From Microbacterium kunmingense (GTDB lineage: Bacteria > Actinomycetota > Actinomycetes > Actinomycetales > Microbacteriaceae), in contig NZ_JAKNUS010000002.1 in assembly GCF_023155745.1 (NCBI RefSeq), positions 124,001-188,000 on the forward strand: DNA of 64,000 bases, given 5' to 3'. The translations under genes and the position numbers were made by a program. The notes under the pieces are model-generated. The model saw nothing but the letters and a program-made list of their open reading frames with translations. It was not told where the DNA came from and ran no database searches. Positions 7,776 through 14,849 of the stretch are shown here, piece after piece. Numbering within the stretch: position 1 is the stretch's first letter; each line of letters begins with the position of its first letter.

Positions 7776-9211
7776 TGACCTCAACGCAGACACAGATGGC
7801 GGTGATCTACTGCCGCATCAGCGACGACCCCACCGGCCGCGCAGCTGGCGTCGATCGCCAGCGGGATGAATGCGCAGCGCTCGCCAATGCCAAGGGCGTC
7901 GAGGTCATCGACACGCTGGTCGACAACGACCTCAGCGCCACGACCGGGAAACGTCGCCCCGGGTTCGAGCGGGTCCTCGAGATGATCCGCGCCGGCCGCA
8001 TCGACACCATCGTCGTCTGGCACACCGACCGCCTCTACCGGCTCCCCCGCGACCTCGAGCCGATCATCGACCTCGCCGAGGGGCGACGCCTCCGGTTCCT
8101 CACCGTCGAAGCGTCAGAGATCGACCTGAACACCCCCGCCGGGCGCATGGCTGCGCGCATCCTCGCCGCAGTATCGGCGAACGAGGTCGAGCACAAGGCG
8201 CAACGCCAACGGTCCGCAGGTGATCAGCGGGCGGCGCGTGGGATGCCCACCTCACGCCCCGGGTACGGGTACCGCCGTGTTGACGGTCGCGACGTGATCA
8301 ACGAAGACGAAGCCGCGGTCATCACCGAGGCAGCACGCCGGGTGTTGAACGGCGAATCCCTCCGCTCGATCGCCGCCGACTGCAACATGCGCAAGATCCC
8401 CTCCCCCGCCGGCGCACCGTGGCAGCCCGTCACGCTCCGACAGCTCATTCAACGCCCGAGCCTCGCAGGGCTACGCACACACCGCGGGAAGGTTGTCGGA
8501 GACTTCGACCCCACCCTGCACCCAGCGATCCTTGACCGTGATACCCACGACCGTCTCGTTGCGTTCCTCACCGACCCGACACGGAGGACGGCAAACGTGG
8601 GCCACCCACCGAAGCACTTGCTGTCGGGCATCGCGATGTGTGGCCTGTGCGGTGACTCTCTGGGCGGGAAGATGAAGCGACTACCGCCGTGGACGCCGAA
8701 GCCGGGGCAGAAGTCGAAGCCGGTGAAGGCGGCGTACGCGTGCGACACCTGCCACAAGGTGAGGCGCCTGCAGGAACCTGTCGACGAGTTCGTGACCGAG
8801 GTGCTGCTGCGCAGGCTCGAGCGGGTCGACGCCGCGGAACTGTTCAGCACCGGCGACGCCGACGCAGCGAGGGAAGCACGCGACGCGATCGCCGCTGTCA
8901 ACGCACGCCTGGCGTCCGCTGCGGACTTGTTCGCTGACGGTTCGATCGACGCGGCCCAGCTGGAGCGCATTACCGCGCGTGGTCGTGCAGACCGGGAGCA
9001 GCTCGAGAGAGAGCTCGCCGCGGCGATGCCGCCGGCCATCCCGATGGAGGCGGTCGGTGAACGTGCCCGGGAGGTGTGGGCCGTGCTGGACGCTGAGAGA
9101 CGAAGAGCGATCGTGTCCGCGCTGATGCGGGTGACGATCATGCCGGCCGGGTCCGGCACCAGTTTCAACCCCGAACTCGTCCACATCGAGTGGGTGTCGG
9201 ACGGGCCGTAG
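7775..9211 (+). CDS. Large serine recombinase (site-specific integrase)
   Basis: 478 residues. The N-terminal resolvase domain has 'AVIYCRISDDPTGRAAGVDRQ', with the catalytic serine at residue 16, and Arg residues in 'DRLYRLPRDL'. A recombinase domain follows ('GYGYRRV...' at about 165), then a zinc-ribbon-like segment with CGLC and CDTC pairs at about residues 289-330, and a C-terminal coiled coil. This order is that of phage-type large serine integrases. The gene starts 19 bases from attL, as usual for these enzymes, which act on attP x attB and need a directionality factor to excise. Weak ribosome site; possibly leaderless. Confidence 0.95.
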   Translation: MTSTQTQMAVIYCRISDDPTGRAAGVDRQRDECAALANAKGVEVIDTLVDNDLSATTGKRRPGFERVLEMIRAGRIDTIVVWHTDRLYRLPRDLEPIIDLAEGRRLRFLTVEASEIDLNTPAGRMAARILAAVSANEVEHKAQRQRSAGDQRAARGMPTSRPGYGYRRVDGRDVINEDEAAVITEAARRVLNGESLRSIAADCNMRKIPSPAGAPWQPVTLRQLIQRPSLAGLRTHRGKVVGDFDPTLHPAILDRDTHDRLVAFLTDPTRRTANVGHPPKHLLSGIAMCGLCGDSLGGKMKRLPPWTPKPGQKSKPVKAAYACDTCHKVRRLQEPVDEFVTEVLLRRLERVDAAELFSTGDADAAREARDAIAAVNARLASAADLFADGSIDAAQLERITARGRADREQLERELAAAMPPAIPMEAVGERAREVWAVLDAERRRAIVSALMRVTIMPAGSGTSFNPELVHIEWVSDGP

Positions 9212-9228
9212 AGACTTGCGCTGTCGTC

Positions 9229-9343
9229 ATTCGGAGATTCCGAATCAGCGACGGTGCTTGAGGAGGAGACACCTGTCTCCTCCAGACGTCGGAAAGAGTT
9301 TCCGACGTCAACAGAAAATGCCCCCGCCGACTGGACCTCGGCG
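9229..9343. other. Cluster of four strong inverted repeats between integrase and next gene
   Basis: Four hairpin-forming units in 115 bases: ATTCGGA-gat-TCCGAAT (9229-9245), GGAGGAGACA-cc-TGTCTCCTCC (9262-9283), GACGTCGGAAA-gag-TTTCCGACGTC (9285-9309, 11 perfect pairs, 3-base loop), and CGCCGA...TCGGCG (9325-9343). None is followed by a T-run, so a simple intrinsic terminator is not obvious, though the last unit, GC-rich and just after AAAATG, could end transcription. They lie within the untranslated leader of the gene at 9377. Confidence 0.7.
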
Positions 9344-9376
9344 AGGGCGGGCGATCACATCGAAAGGGAAATGATC

Positions 9377-9745
9377 ATGAGCGACATTACCGAAGCAGAA
9401 CTGCTGGAGGAGTACTTCCGCGAGAAGGCGGTCGACGACGCCAAGGAAGCCGCGTACGTCGCGGCGAACCCGGAGATCCTGGCAGCCAAGCCGCACTGGG
9501 CGGAGAGCTACTGGCTCGAGGTGTCCGCGGACGACCGGTCCGCGGCGGGTGAGTGGACAATCGAGTTCGGTGTTGGGTGGCTGCACCAGGACTTCACCTA
9601 CGCTGACGGCGCGGTCACGACGTCCGGGGAAATTCGGGTGACGTTCGAGGACAAGCAGACCGGGGTTACGGCCGCGATGGTCCGGGAGTGGGCGACGGGG
9701 CTGACACGTGTGGCCGACCGTCTCGAAGAAGGTGCGGGGCGATGA
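9377..9745 (+). CDS. Hypothetical protein of the element
   Basis: 122 residues, not recognised. The ATG at 9377 is preferred because AAAGGGA lies 7 bases upstream; a second ATG is 6 bases earlier. The N-terminal third is an acidic helix ('ITEAELLEEYFREKAVDDAKEAAYVA'), the rest looks like beta-strand with several Trp. A short C-terminal helix has 'TAAMVREWATGLTRVADRLEE'. The stop overlaps the next ATG by 4 bases, so both genes are coupled. No signal peptide or membrane helix. Confidence 0.7.
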   Translation: MSDITEAELLEEYFREKAVDDAKEAAYVAANPEILAAKPHWAESYWLEVSADDRSAAGEWTIEFGVGWLHQDFTYADGAVTTSGEIRVTFEDKQTGVTAAMVREWATGLTRVADRLEEGAGR

Positions 9746-10308
9746 TCACCGCCGACATCGCCTCTTCAGCGGCTGAAAAGCTCGCCGAGATCAAGTCGGA
9801 GATCAACGATCTCGTGCGGCGCCGAGAGCAGCTGTTGGCGTCCGCGCTCGCCGAGCTCATTGCTCACCAGGTGCCCGCGCGGGTGATCAGCATGAAGGGC
9901 TGGACCGGGAACGCGTCGGCTGGTGACCGCGTCTACGTGCTGGATGCGTACGACAACGTCGGCCCACGACTGCGGACGCACACGAACCTGTTCAGCGTCG
10001 ACTCGGCATACCGGAGGAACTGGGGTCCGGAGGCGTACAACCTCGGCGTCCTCGTTCACCGTGGCCTGCACGAGGTGCTCCTCGTCGACGGCACCGACAT
10101 CCTCGCGGTCGCGATCGAAGAAGTCAGCGACGCCGACCACCGACGCGCGGTGCAACGACTCCGAACCGCCGCGCGCTACGACGGCATCCGTGTCCACGTC
10201 CGCGACCGCGAGGTGACGCTCGACGACGGGATGGGCAACACCCTGCACACGGGCGACGTCGAGTCCGCCTTCCACTGGTTGTTCAACATCGACCCGAACG
10301 AGAGGTGA
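9742..10308 (+). CDS. Hypothetical protein with N-terminal coiled coil
   Basis: 188 residues from the ATG at 9742, which overlaps the upstream stop (ATGA); the in-frame GTG further upstream lies inside the preceding gene and is not needed. Residues 5-35 form an amphipathic helix ('AAEKLAEIKSEINDLVRRREQLL'), likely a coiled coil. The remainder is mixed alpha/beta and soluble with no motif I recognise. It is followed directly by the hairpin array and tRNA-Arg. Confidence 0.7.
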   Translation: MITADIASSAAEKLAEIKSEINDLVRRREQLLASALAELIAHQVPARVISMKGWTGNASAGDRVYVLDAYDNVGPRLRTHTNLFSVDSAYRRNWGPEAYNLGVLVHRGLHEVLLVDGTDILAVAIEEVSDADHRRAVQRLRTAARYDGIRVHVRDREVTLDDGMGNTLHTGDVESAFHWLFNIDPNER

Positions 10309-10318
10309 CCGACCCGGG

Positions 10319-10397
10319 TGCAGGTGTCCAATCTGGACAGGTGGAAAGACTTTCCACCTGGTGCGATGCACCACCTGTTCAAGACTGAACACCTGCA
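10319..10397. other. Multi-hairpin array enclosed by a long outer stem
   Basis: Outer stem TGCAGGTGT (10319-10327) pairs perfectly with ACACCTGCA (10389-10397). Inside it are four short perfect hairpins with loops of 3-4 bases: GTCCA-atc-TGGAC (10326-10338), AGGTGGAAA-gac-TTTCCACCT (10339-10359), GGTGC-gat-GCACC (10360-10372), and GTTCA-agac-TGAAC (10377-10390). Almost every base is paired. The array ends 8 bases before tRNA-Arg. It resembles no terminator, riboswitch or attachment site I know. Could be a structured RNA, a tRNA processing signal, or a DNA site for replication or packaging. Confidence 0.75.
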
Positions 10398-10405
10398 TCC
10401 CCCTC

Positions 10406-10477
10406 CCCCGTGTAGCTCAACGGATAGAGCAAGGATCTTCTACATCCTTTGTGCTGGTTCGAATCCAGCCGCGGGGA
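10406..10477 (+). tRNA. tRNA-Arg (anticodon UCU)
   Basis: Full cloverleaf by hand: acceptor CCCCGTG pairs with CGCGGGG (one G-T), D stem GCTC/GAGC, anticodon stem AGGAT/ATCCT around loop CTTCTAC with anticodon TCT, 4-base variable loop, T stem GCTGG/CCAGC around TTCGAAT, discriminator A. CCA is not encoded. It reads AGA, a codon expected to be rare in this high-G+C host. Location inside the integrated element, right after the hairpin array, makes it element-borne. No separate promoter is evident. Confidence 0.93.
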
Positions 10478-10489
10478 CTTGGCGACACG

Positions 10490-10563
10490 CCGTAAGTGGT
10501 GTGCTGCTCCAAAACGGAACACCACAACACTTAGACCGAGACCAGACCACAACACTTACGGAG
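10490..10563 (+). promoter_or_regulatory. Structured leader with direct repeats and paired ribosome site
   Basis: CCGTAAGTG (10490-10498) pairs perfectly with CACTTACGG (10553-10561), whose end is part of the CGGAGG ribosome site of the gene at 10570. Inside lies a second stem GTGGTGT (10496-10502)/ACACCAC (10519-10525), so alternative foldings compete. The 13-base word ACCACAACACTTA occurs twice (10521-10533 and 10546-10558). The repeats could be protein sites; the stems could control translation. Confidence 0.6.
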
Positions 10564-10569
10564 GTCACC

Positions 10570-10839
10570 ATGTCGAGAGGACCAGGCATCTGGCAACGAC
10601 AGATCCTCGACCGGATAGACGCCGGGAAGGTCGTCATCCTCACCAGCCCCGACCACACCCACGCGGAACAGAACGCCATCCGTCGCGCAGCGAACACGCT
10701 CGAGGCCAAGGGTGCGCTCAAGATCATCGCTGAGCGGGTCGACGGTCGGTCACGTCTCGTCGCCTGCCCGGTCGATATGAAGACGCCGCCATTCCGGACC
10801 CTGACGGGTTTAGACGGCAAGAAGTACAGGACGAAATGA
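10570..10839 (+). CDS. Small hypothetical protein, winged-helix-like
   Basis: 89 residues. The ATG at 10570 has GGAGG 6 bases upstream. The in-frame upstream extension runs through the tRNA gene and is not real. The sequence 'GIWQRQILDRIDAGKVVILTSPDHTHAEQNAIRRAANTLEAKGALKII' followed by 'SRLVACPVDM' has the helix-helix-wing rhythm of a small winged-helix protein. That is inference; no family was recognised. Stop overlaps the next ATG by 4 bases. Confidence 0.7.
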   Translation: MSRGPGIWQRQILDRIDAGKVVILTSPDHTHAEQNAIRRAANTLEAKGALKIIAERVDGRSRLVACPVDMKTPPFRTLTGLDGKKYRTK

Positions 10840-11288
10840 CTCGCACGCCTGGCGCGACGAAGGCGCGCCTCCACCGATATCAGCAGAACCTTCCGAGCAG
10901 CCTGCAGAACAGCCCGCCGCTCGTGACATGGCGCCACGACGCATGCAACAGCCGCATCCTCCGCCTCTACCTCCTCCCGGCAGGATGGCTCCTCGTCAGC
11001 GACGACGTCCGCGTTCCCCTTGCTGAGTGGATCGAGCGCGCCGGCGTGGACTACACCGTCGACGACTTCCGAGAAGGTCGCGTCGCTGCGTTCAACAAGC
11101 GGGAGGTGAAGGGGCACGAACGCCTACTCCCCCATGACGTGGACGAGTGGCCCGCCGGTGTCTTCGAGATCGGATGCCGAAAGCACGGCTTAGGGACTTA
11201 CCAGCTGAGCGATCTGGCAACCGACGCGCGGGAGGCTCGTGAGACACGCCGACGAGTTGAGCGGGCGAAGAGTCCGTCCCCCGTGTAA
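10836..11288 (+). CDS. Hypothetical protein of the element
   Basis: 150 residues, start overlapping the previous stop (ATGA). Soluble; no signal peptide. The middle has 'RLYLLPAGWLLVSDDVRVPLAEWIERAG' and the C-terminus is basic ('ARETRRRVERAKS'). Two cysteines, widely spaced. No motif recognised. Its position in the left-arm operon between tRNA-Arg and the replication gene suggests an early or regulatory role, by inference only. Confidence 0.65.
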   Translation: MTRTPGATKARLHRYQQNLPSSLQNSPPLVTWRHDACNSRILRLYLLPAGWLLVSDDVRVPLAEWIERAGVDYTVDDFREGRVAAFNKREVKGHERLLPHDVDEWPAGVFEIGCRKHGLGTYQLSDLATDAREARETRRRVERAKSPSPV

Positions 11289-11317
11289 CTTGTACTCCAA
11301 GACGTAGTGCCGCAAGG

Positions 11318-11369
11318 CCAACCACTCCGACGGGTTAGAGCGGAGAAAGCCCCAAGAAGGGCTGGTTGG
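11318..11369 (+). promoter_or_regulatory. Three-way-junction RNA leader over the ribosome site of the next gene
   Basis: Outer stem CCAACCA (11318-11324) pairs with TGGTTGG (11363-11369). It encloses CTCCG/CGGAG (11325-11329 with 11341-11345, 11-base loop) and GCCC/GGGC (11349-11352 with 11359-11362, loop caagaa). The stems abut as in a compact three-way junction. The only ribosome-site candidate, AGAAGGG, is held in the loop and stem of the second hairpin, 10 bases before the ATG at 11372. A translational switch is plausible. Confidence 0.55.
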
Positions 11370-11371
11370 TC

Positions 11372-11638
11372 ATGTCCGAAGTTCTACAGGCCCGCTCCCG
11401 CAAAGCCGTCGCCGTTCGTCTCGGCGACGCACGCGCGGTCGAGGAAGCCTCACGGAATCTCGCTGCCGCAAAGATCGAGCAGTACATCCAGAAGGTCGTC
11501 GCCGAGGCGCCGCCGCTGAGCGCTGAACAGCGCGACCGGCTCGCGGGCCTCCTCCGCACCGCGGAACCCGCGGCCAAGGTGCTGCGCCGCCCCACCACCG
11601 TCAACGAGCGAATCATCTCGGGCGGTGACGTCGAGTGA
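11372..11638 (+). CDS. Hypothetical small helical protein
   Basis: 88 residues from the ATG at 11372; a GTG two codons earlier is possible. Mostly helical and charged ('DARAVEEASRNLAAAKIEQYIQKVVAEAPPLSAEQRDRLAGLLR'). The central 'PPLSAEQRDRLAGLLR' is a common ending of small actinophage and actinobacterial-island proteins of unknown function. Its leader folds into a three-way junction. GTGA overlap with the next gene. Confidence 0.7.
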   Translation: MSEVLQARSRKAVAVRLGDARAVEEASRNLAAAKIEQYIQKVVAEAPPLSAEQRDRLAGLLRTAEPAAKVLRRPTTVNERIISGGDVE

Positions 11639-11961
11639 GCCCAAATGAAAATCGCCCCGCGGCCAACGAGGCGATCTCCGAAAACAACAACCTCCCTCAG
11701 GATACGGCTGCTCATGGCGCGGTGAAGGAACTTTCTGCCTGGCTCCGCGGACGCATCTACGACGCCGTCAGGGCATGGCAGGACGCGGGATTCCCGGCGC
11801 GTATCGTCGCCACTCTCGGTGACTCCCCCGACAGCTGCTGCAGGTGCGGCGCTGCTTCACGGCGTCCCCTCCTCGTCACAGCGTCCACACCGGCCGGTCA
11901 GCTGCTGGTGTGCGGGATGCTCTGCCAGGCCTGCCACGAGCTCGAGGCGGTGACCCTGTGA
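11635..11961 (+). CDS. Small protein with paired cysteines (zinc-finger-like)
   Basis: 108 residues, GTG start overlapping the previous stop. The C-terminal half has CCRC at about residue 68 and 'CGMLCQACHE' at about 93-102, a C-x2-C / C-x2-C arrangement suited to one zinc ion. Between them is a beta-hairpin-like 'RPLLVTASTPAGQLLVCG'. The N-terminal half is helical and polar. Directly upstream of the replication gene and overlapping it by 4 bases, so likely a partner or regulator of it. Confidence 0.7.
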   Translation: MSPNENRPAANEAISENNNLPQDTAAHGAVKELSAWLRGRIYDAVRAWQDAGFPARIVATLGDSPDSCCRCGAASRRPLLVTASTPAGQLLVCGMLCQACHELEAVTL

Positions 11962-14201
11962 GCGCGCCTTTCGACACCGCCTGGAAGGCGTACCACGGCG
12001 CCGGGTGGCCCGTACTCCCACTCCCTGCGGGGCAGAAGACTCCCCCCCCGACCGGGACCACCGGAACAGGTGGCCTCCGCCTCACCACCCAGCAGCTTGA
12101 GCAGCACGTCGGTCGTGGGCTCAACATCGGGGTGCGGATGCCGAAACACATCATCGGCATCGACGTCGACCAGTACGGCAACAAGCACGGCTGGGACAAC
12201 CTCGAAGCGTTCCGAATCGTGCACGACCTCCCTCCGCTGCCCGCGACATGGCGGTCGACCTCGCGAGGCGTCGACAACCCGTCCGGGATCCGCTGGTATC
12301 GCGTGCCCGCCGGGTTCGTCACGTCCGGCGAGATCGTCGCCGGGGTCGAGACCATCCAGAATCACCACCGGTACGCGGTCGCCCCGCCGAGCGTCCACCC
12401 CGAGGGCCGCGCGTATCAGTGGGTCGACGACTCCGACACCGTCATCGAGGGCATGGTGCCGCCGTTCGCACTCCTCGCCGTCCTCCCCGACGAGTGGGTG
12501 CAGACACTCGACCCGCGCACCGCGGAGCAACGCGAGGAGACAGCGGCGCGAGAGAACAGTCCGCGGGCGCGAGCACTCCCCCACGAGCTCGCGGAGGCGT
12601 ACCGGTCATGGGTCGACGGGCTCGATGACGACGAACCGTGCGGGCTGGTGGCGGGCATCACCAAGAAGGCCACCCGCGGGCTCAGCAGCGACGACGGACG
12701 GTCACGCCACGACCAAGCCCTCGCCGCAACGGCAGCCCTCGTCAAATGCGCCTCAGAAGGCCACCACGGCGTCAAACGTGCCCTCGCCGACCTCCGGGAA
12801 GCGTTCGTCCTCACAGTCACGGAGGACGGCTCACGAGAGCCCCAGGAGGCGGAAGCTGAATGGTTGCGGCTCTTTGCGAACGACGACTATCGAACGGCGA
12901 TCGCGGGCGATCTGCCCGACCCGTGCGACGAAGACCTCCGGGAGCTGATCGGCAATCCCCCCACCTCTTCGGCCCCGGGTAGTTCGTCGCGTGACGACGA
13001 TCTACGGACCTCCGCAGACGACGACCTCGAGGCAGACATCGCCGAACAGGTCCGCCGGCTCCTCGTCAACGCGGAAGCACGCACACGGTTCGACCAAATC
13101 AACGCCGGACGCAAACAGGCCGACCCGCCGCACGTGCAACGCCTCGACGCGTTCCTCGCCGAACCAGACGAAGACACCGCCTACCGGATCGACGGATGCT
13201 TCCCCACCGGCGGGAACCTCGTCCTCGCCGCCCAATACAAAGCGGGCAAATCCACCCTCGTCGGGAACCTGCTGCACTCCCTCGCGGACGGCACAGACTT
13301 CCTCGGCACCTGGGCAACCAACCCTGCCGCGCGGATCGTGCTGCTCGACAACGAGCTCGACCCCCGCACCCTCCGCCGATGGTTGCGCGCCCACCAGATC
13401 CAGCACCCCGAACGCATCGACGTCGTCTCACTCCGCGGCGCCCTCTCCACGTTCGACATCCTGGACGCCACCACACGGGCAACATGGGCGGAACGCATCG
13501 GTCACGCCGACGTCCTCATCCTCGACTGCCTACGCCCCGTCCTCGACGCGCTCGGTCTCGACGAGAACCACGACGCCGGGCGGTTCCTCGTCGCGTTCGA
13601 CGAACTCCGCGCCGCCGCCGGTATCGACGAGTCCGTCATCGTCCACCACATGGGGCACAGCGGGGAACGCTCACGAGGTGACTCCCGCATCCTCGACTGG
13701 CCCGACGCCACCTGGAGGATCGTCCGCGAATCCGAAGACCCCGCCTCGCCGCGGTACTTCTCCGCCCTCGGACGCGACGTCAACGTGACAGAGGGGCTCC
13801 TGCAGTACGACCACGACACTCGGACGCTCACCTATGTCGGCGGCACGCGGCACCAGACGCGCGACGAGGGCGCCACGCTGCGAGCTGTCGACGCGGTCGC
13901 CGAGTTCGTGCGCAAGAGCCCCGGGTCATCAGGTGAAGCGATCAGGGCCGGAGTCGAGGGATTCGCGCGTAACATCCTCACCCGCGCACGAGAGATCGCC
14001 ACCGAGCGAGGCCTCATCGAGAAGCGGGCAAGGGAAGGTCGCGGCGGCGGATTCGCCTACTACCCCCCAACCCCGCCTAACCCCGCCGCAACCCCGCCCG
14101 GCGGAGTTCCAAACCCCGCCAACCCCGTATATAAGGCGGGGTTGGGGTTGGAGAAGTTCGAACACGAACCCCGCCCGGACGAAAACGAGGCGGAAGCATG
14201 A
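11958..14201 (+). CDS. Bifunctional prim-pol / RepA-like ATPase replication protein
   Basis: 747 residues; the GTG start at 11958 overlaps the upstream stop, and the longer ORF upstream is out of coding phase. Residues 1-170 match the prim-pol domain (PF09250 type): 'GWPVLPLPAGQKTPP', 'HIIGIDVDQYG' with catalytic Asp residues, and 'HHRYAVAPPSVHPEG'. At about 425 comes Walker A 'AQYKAGKST', at about 518 Walker B 'VLILDCLRP', then 'VIVHHMGHSGERSRGDSRI' as in RepA-type hexameric helicases (AAA_25). The C-terminus may be a winged helix. Such fusions replicate plasmids, ICEs and phage satellites. It implies an autonomous replication phase. Confidence 0.9.
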   Translation: MSAPFDTAWKAYHGAGWPVLPLPAGQKTPPPTGTTGTGGLRLTTQQLEQHVGRGLNIGVRMPKHIIGIDVDQYGNKHGWDNLEAFRIVHDLPPLPATWRSTSRGVDNPSGIRWYRVPAGFVTSGEIVAGVETIQNHHRYAVAPPSVHPEGRAYQWVDDSDTVIEGMVPPFALLAVLPDEWVQTLDPRTAEQREETAARENSPRARALPHELAEAYRSWVDGLDDDEPCGLVAGITKKATRGLSSDDGRSRHDQALAATAALVKCASEGHHGVKRALADLREAFVLTVTEDGSREPQEAEAEWLRLFANDDYRTAIAGDLPDPCDEDLRELIGNPPTSSAPGSSSRDDDLRTSADDDLEADIAEQVRRLLVNAEARTRFDQINAGRKQADPPHVQRLDAFLAEPDEDTAYRIDGCFPTGGNLVLAAQYKAGKSTLVGNLLHSLADGTDFLGTWATNPAARIVLLDNELDPRTLRRWLRAHQIQHPERIDVVSLRGALSTFDILDATTRATWAERIGHADVLILDCLRPVLDALGLDENHDAGRFLVAFDELRAAAGIDESVIVHHMGHSGERSRGDSRILDWPDATWRIVRESEDPASPRYFSALGRDVNVTEGLLQYDHDTRTLTYVGGTRHQTRDEGATLRAVDAVAEFVRKSPGSSGEAIRAGVEGFARNILTRAREIATERGLIEKRAREGRGGGFAYYPPTPPNPAATPPGGVPNPANPVYKAGLGLEKFEHEPRPDENEAEA

Positions 14202-14470
14202 ACCAAGGCGACCGCGCATACCGAGCCCTGCACCTCGCGCTCGCGGACGCTGACGCACCCGAGTGCAGCGGCGACCCGCGCTTCATCCTCGAGCACCGCC
14301 AGCTCGCCCCTGACGAGGTCAAACACCTCAGGCTCACAGTCTGCGGACCCTGCCCCCTCCGGACCCTCTGCCGCGAGTACGGAGACGCCGCACGCCCACA
14401 GGCAGGCATCTGGGGCGGAAAGGTCTACCCGCCACCAAAACCCCGCACACGGTCGGAGGTCGACCAGTGA
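14198..14470 (+). CDS. WhiB-family transcriptional regulator
   Basis: 90 residues. Four cysteines at 23, 49, 52 and 58 give the C-x25-C-x2-C-x5-C layout that holds a 4Fe-4S cluster, followed by the G-I-W-G-G turn (residues 70-74) that contacts the sigma factor. The C-terminus is short, with only a few basic residues. WhiB-like proteins are actinobacterial, and phages carry copies that alter host transcription (for example WhiBTM4). Overlaps the replication gene by 4 bases, so it is made with it. Confidence 0.88.
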   Translation: MNQGDRAYRALHLALADADAPECSGDPRFILEHRQLAPDEVKHLRLTVCGPCPLRTLCREYGDAARPQAGIWGGKVYPPPKPRTRSEVDQ

Positions 14471-14835
14471 GCCGCCTCATCCCCAACGGCGCCGTCATCC
14501 TCACCCCCGACGACGCCCGCGTCCTGTTCCAGATCGCCAACCTCGGCGAACTCCGCAGCCGCTACCGCGTCGGCAACACACACGCCTACCAGCTGCTCAC
14601 CGACATCACCCTCGCCGCCTTCACCCCTGCCGCACCCGGCAACGAACCGCGGCAAGAGACGGCATCCGAGAAGGCTGGATACATGACAGTCCCCCAGGTA
14701 GCGAGAGCAGCACGGCAAGCAGCCCGCACGGTCCGCCTCGCCTGCCAGAACGGGGACCTCCCCGCAGAGAAGACCGGCGGCGCCTGGATCATCCGCACCA
14801 CCGACGCCCACACCTACATCACCGCCCACACCTGA
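14467..14835 (+). CDS. HTH protein, excisionase/MerR-like
   Basis: 122 residues, GTG start overlapping the WhiB-like stop. Residues 75-122 ('MTVPQVARAARQAARTVRLACQNGDLPAEKTGGAWIIRTTDAHTYI') follow the HTH_17/excisionase plan: helix-turn-helix then a wing with a conserved Trp. The N-terminal part 'RSRYRVGNTHAYQLL' may be a second DNA-binding unit. It is the best candidate for the recombination directionality factor that a serine integrase needs for excision, or for a repressor. Confidence 0.65.
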   Translation: MSRLIPNGAVILTPDDARVLFQIANLGELRSRYRVGNTHAYQLLTDITLAAFTPAAPGNEPRQETASEKAGYMTVPQVARAARQAARTVRLACQNGDLPAEKTGGAWIIRTTDAHTYITAHT

Positions 14836-14849
14836 GAGGAACCAACACC

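Noticed and set aside
9229-9343. Plain intrinsic terminators for the integrase
   Set aside because: Stems lack T-runs and come in a series; termination by the last GC-rich stem is possible but does not explain all four.
10318-10569. In-frame extension upstream of the gene at 10570
   Set aside because: It would translate the hairpin array and tRNA-Arg. The ATG at 10570 has its own ribosome site.
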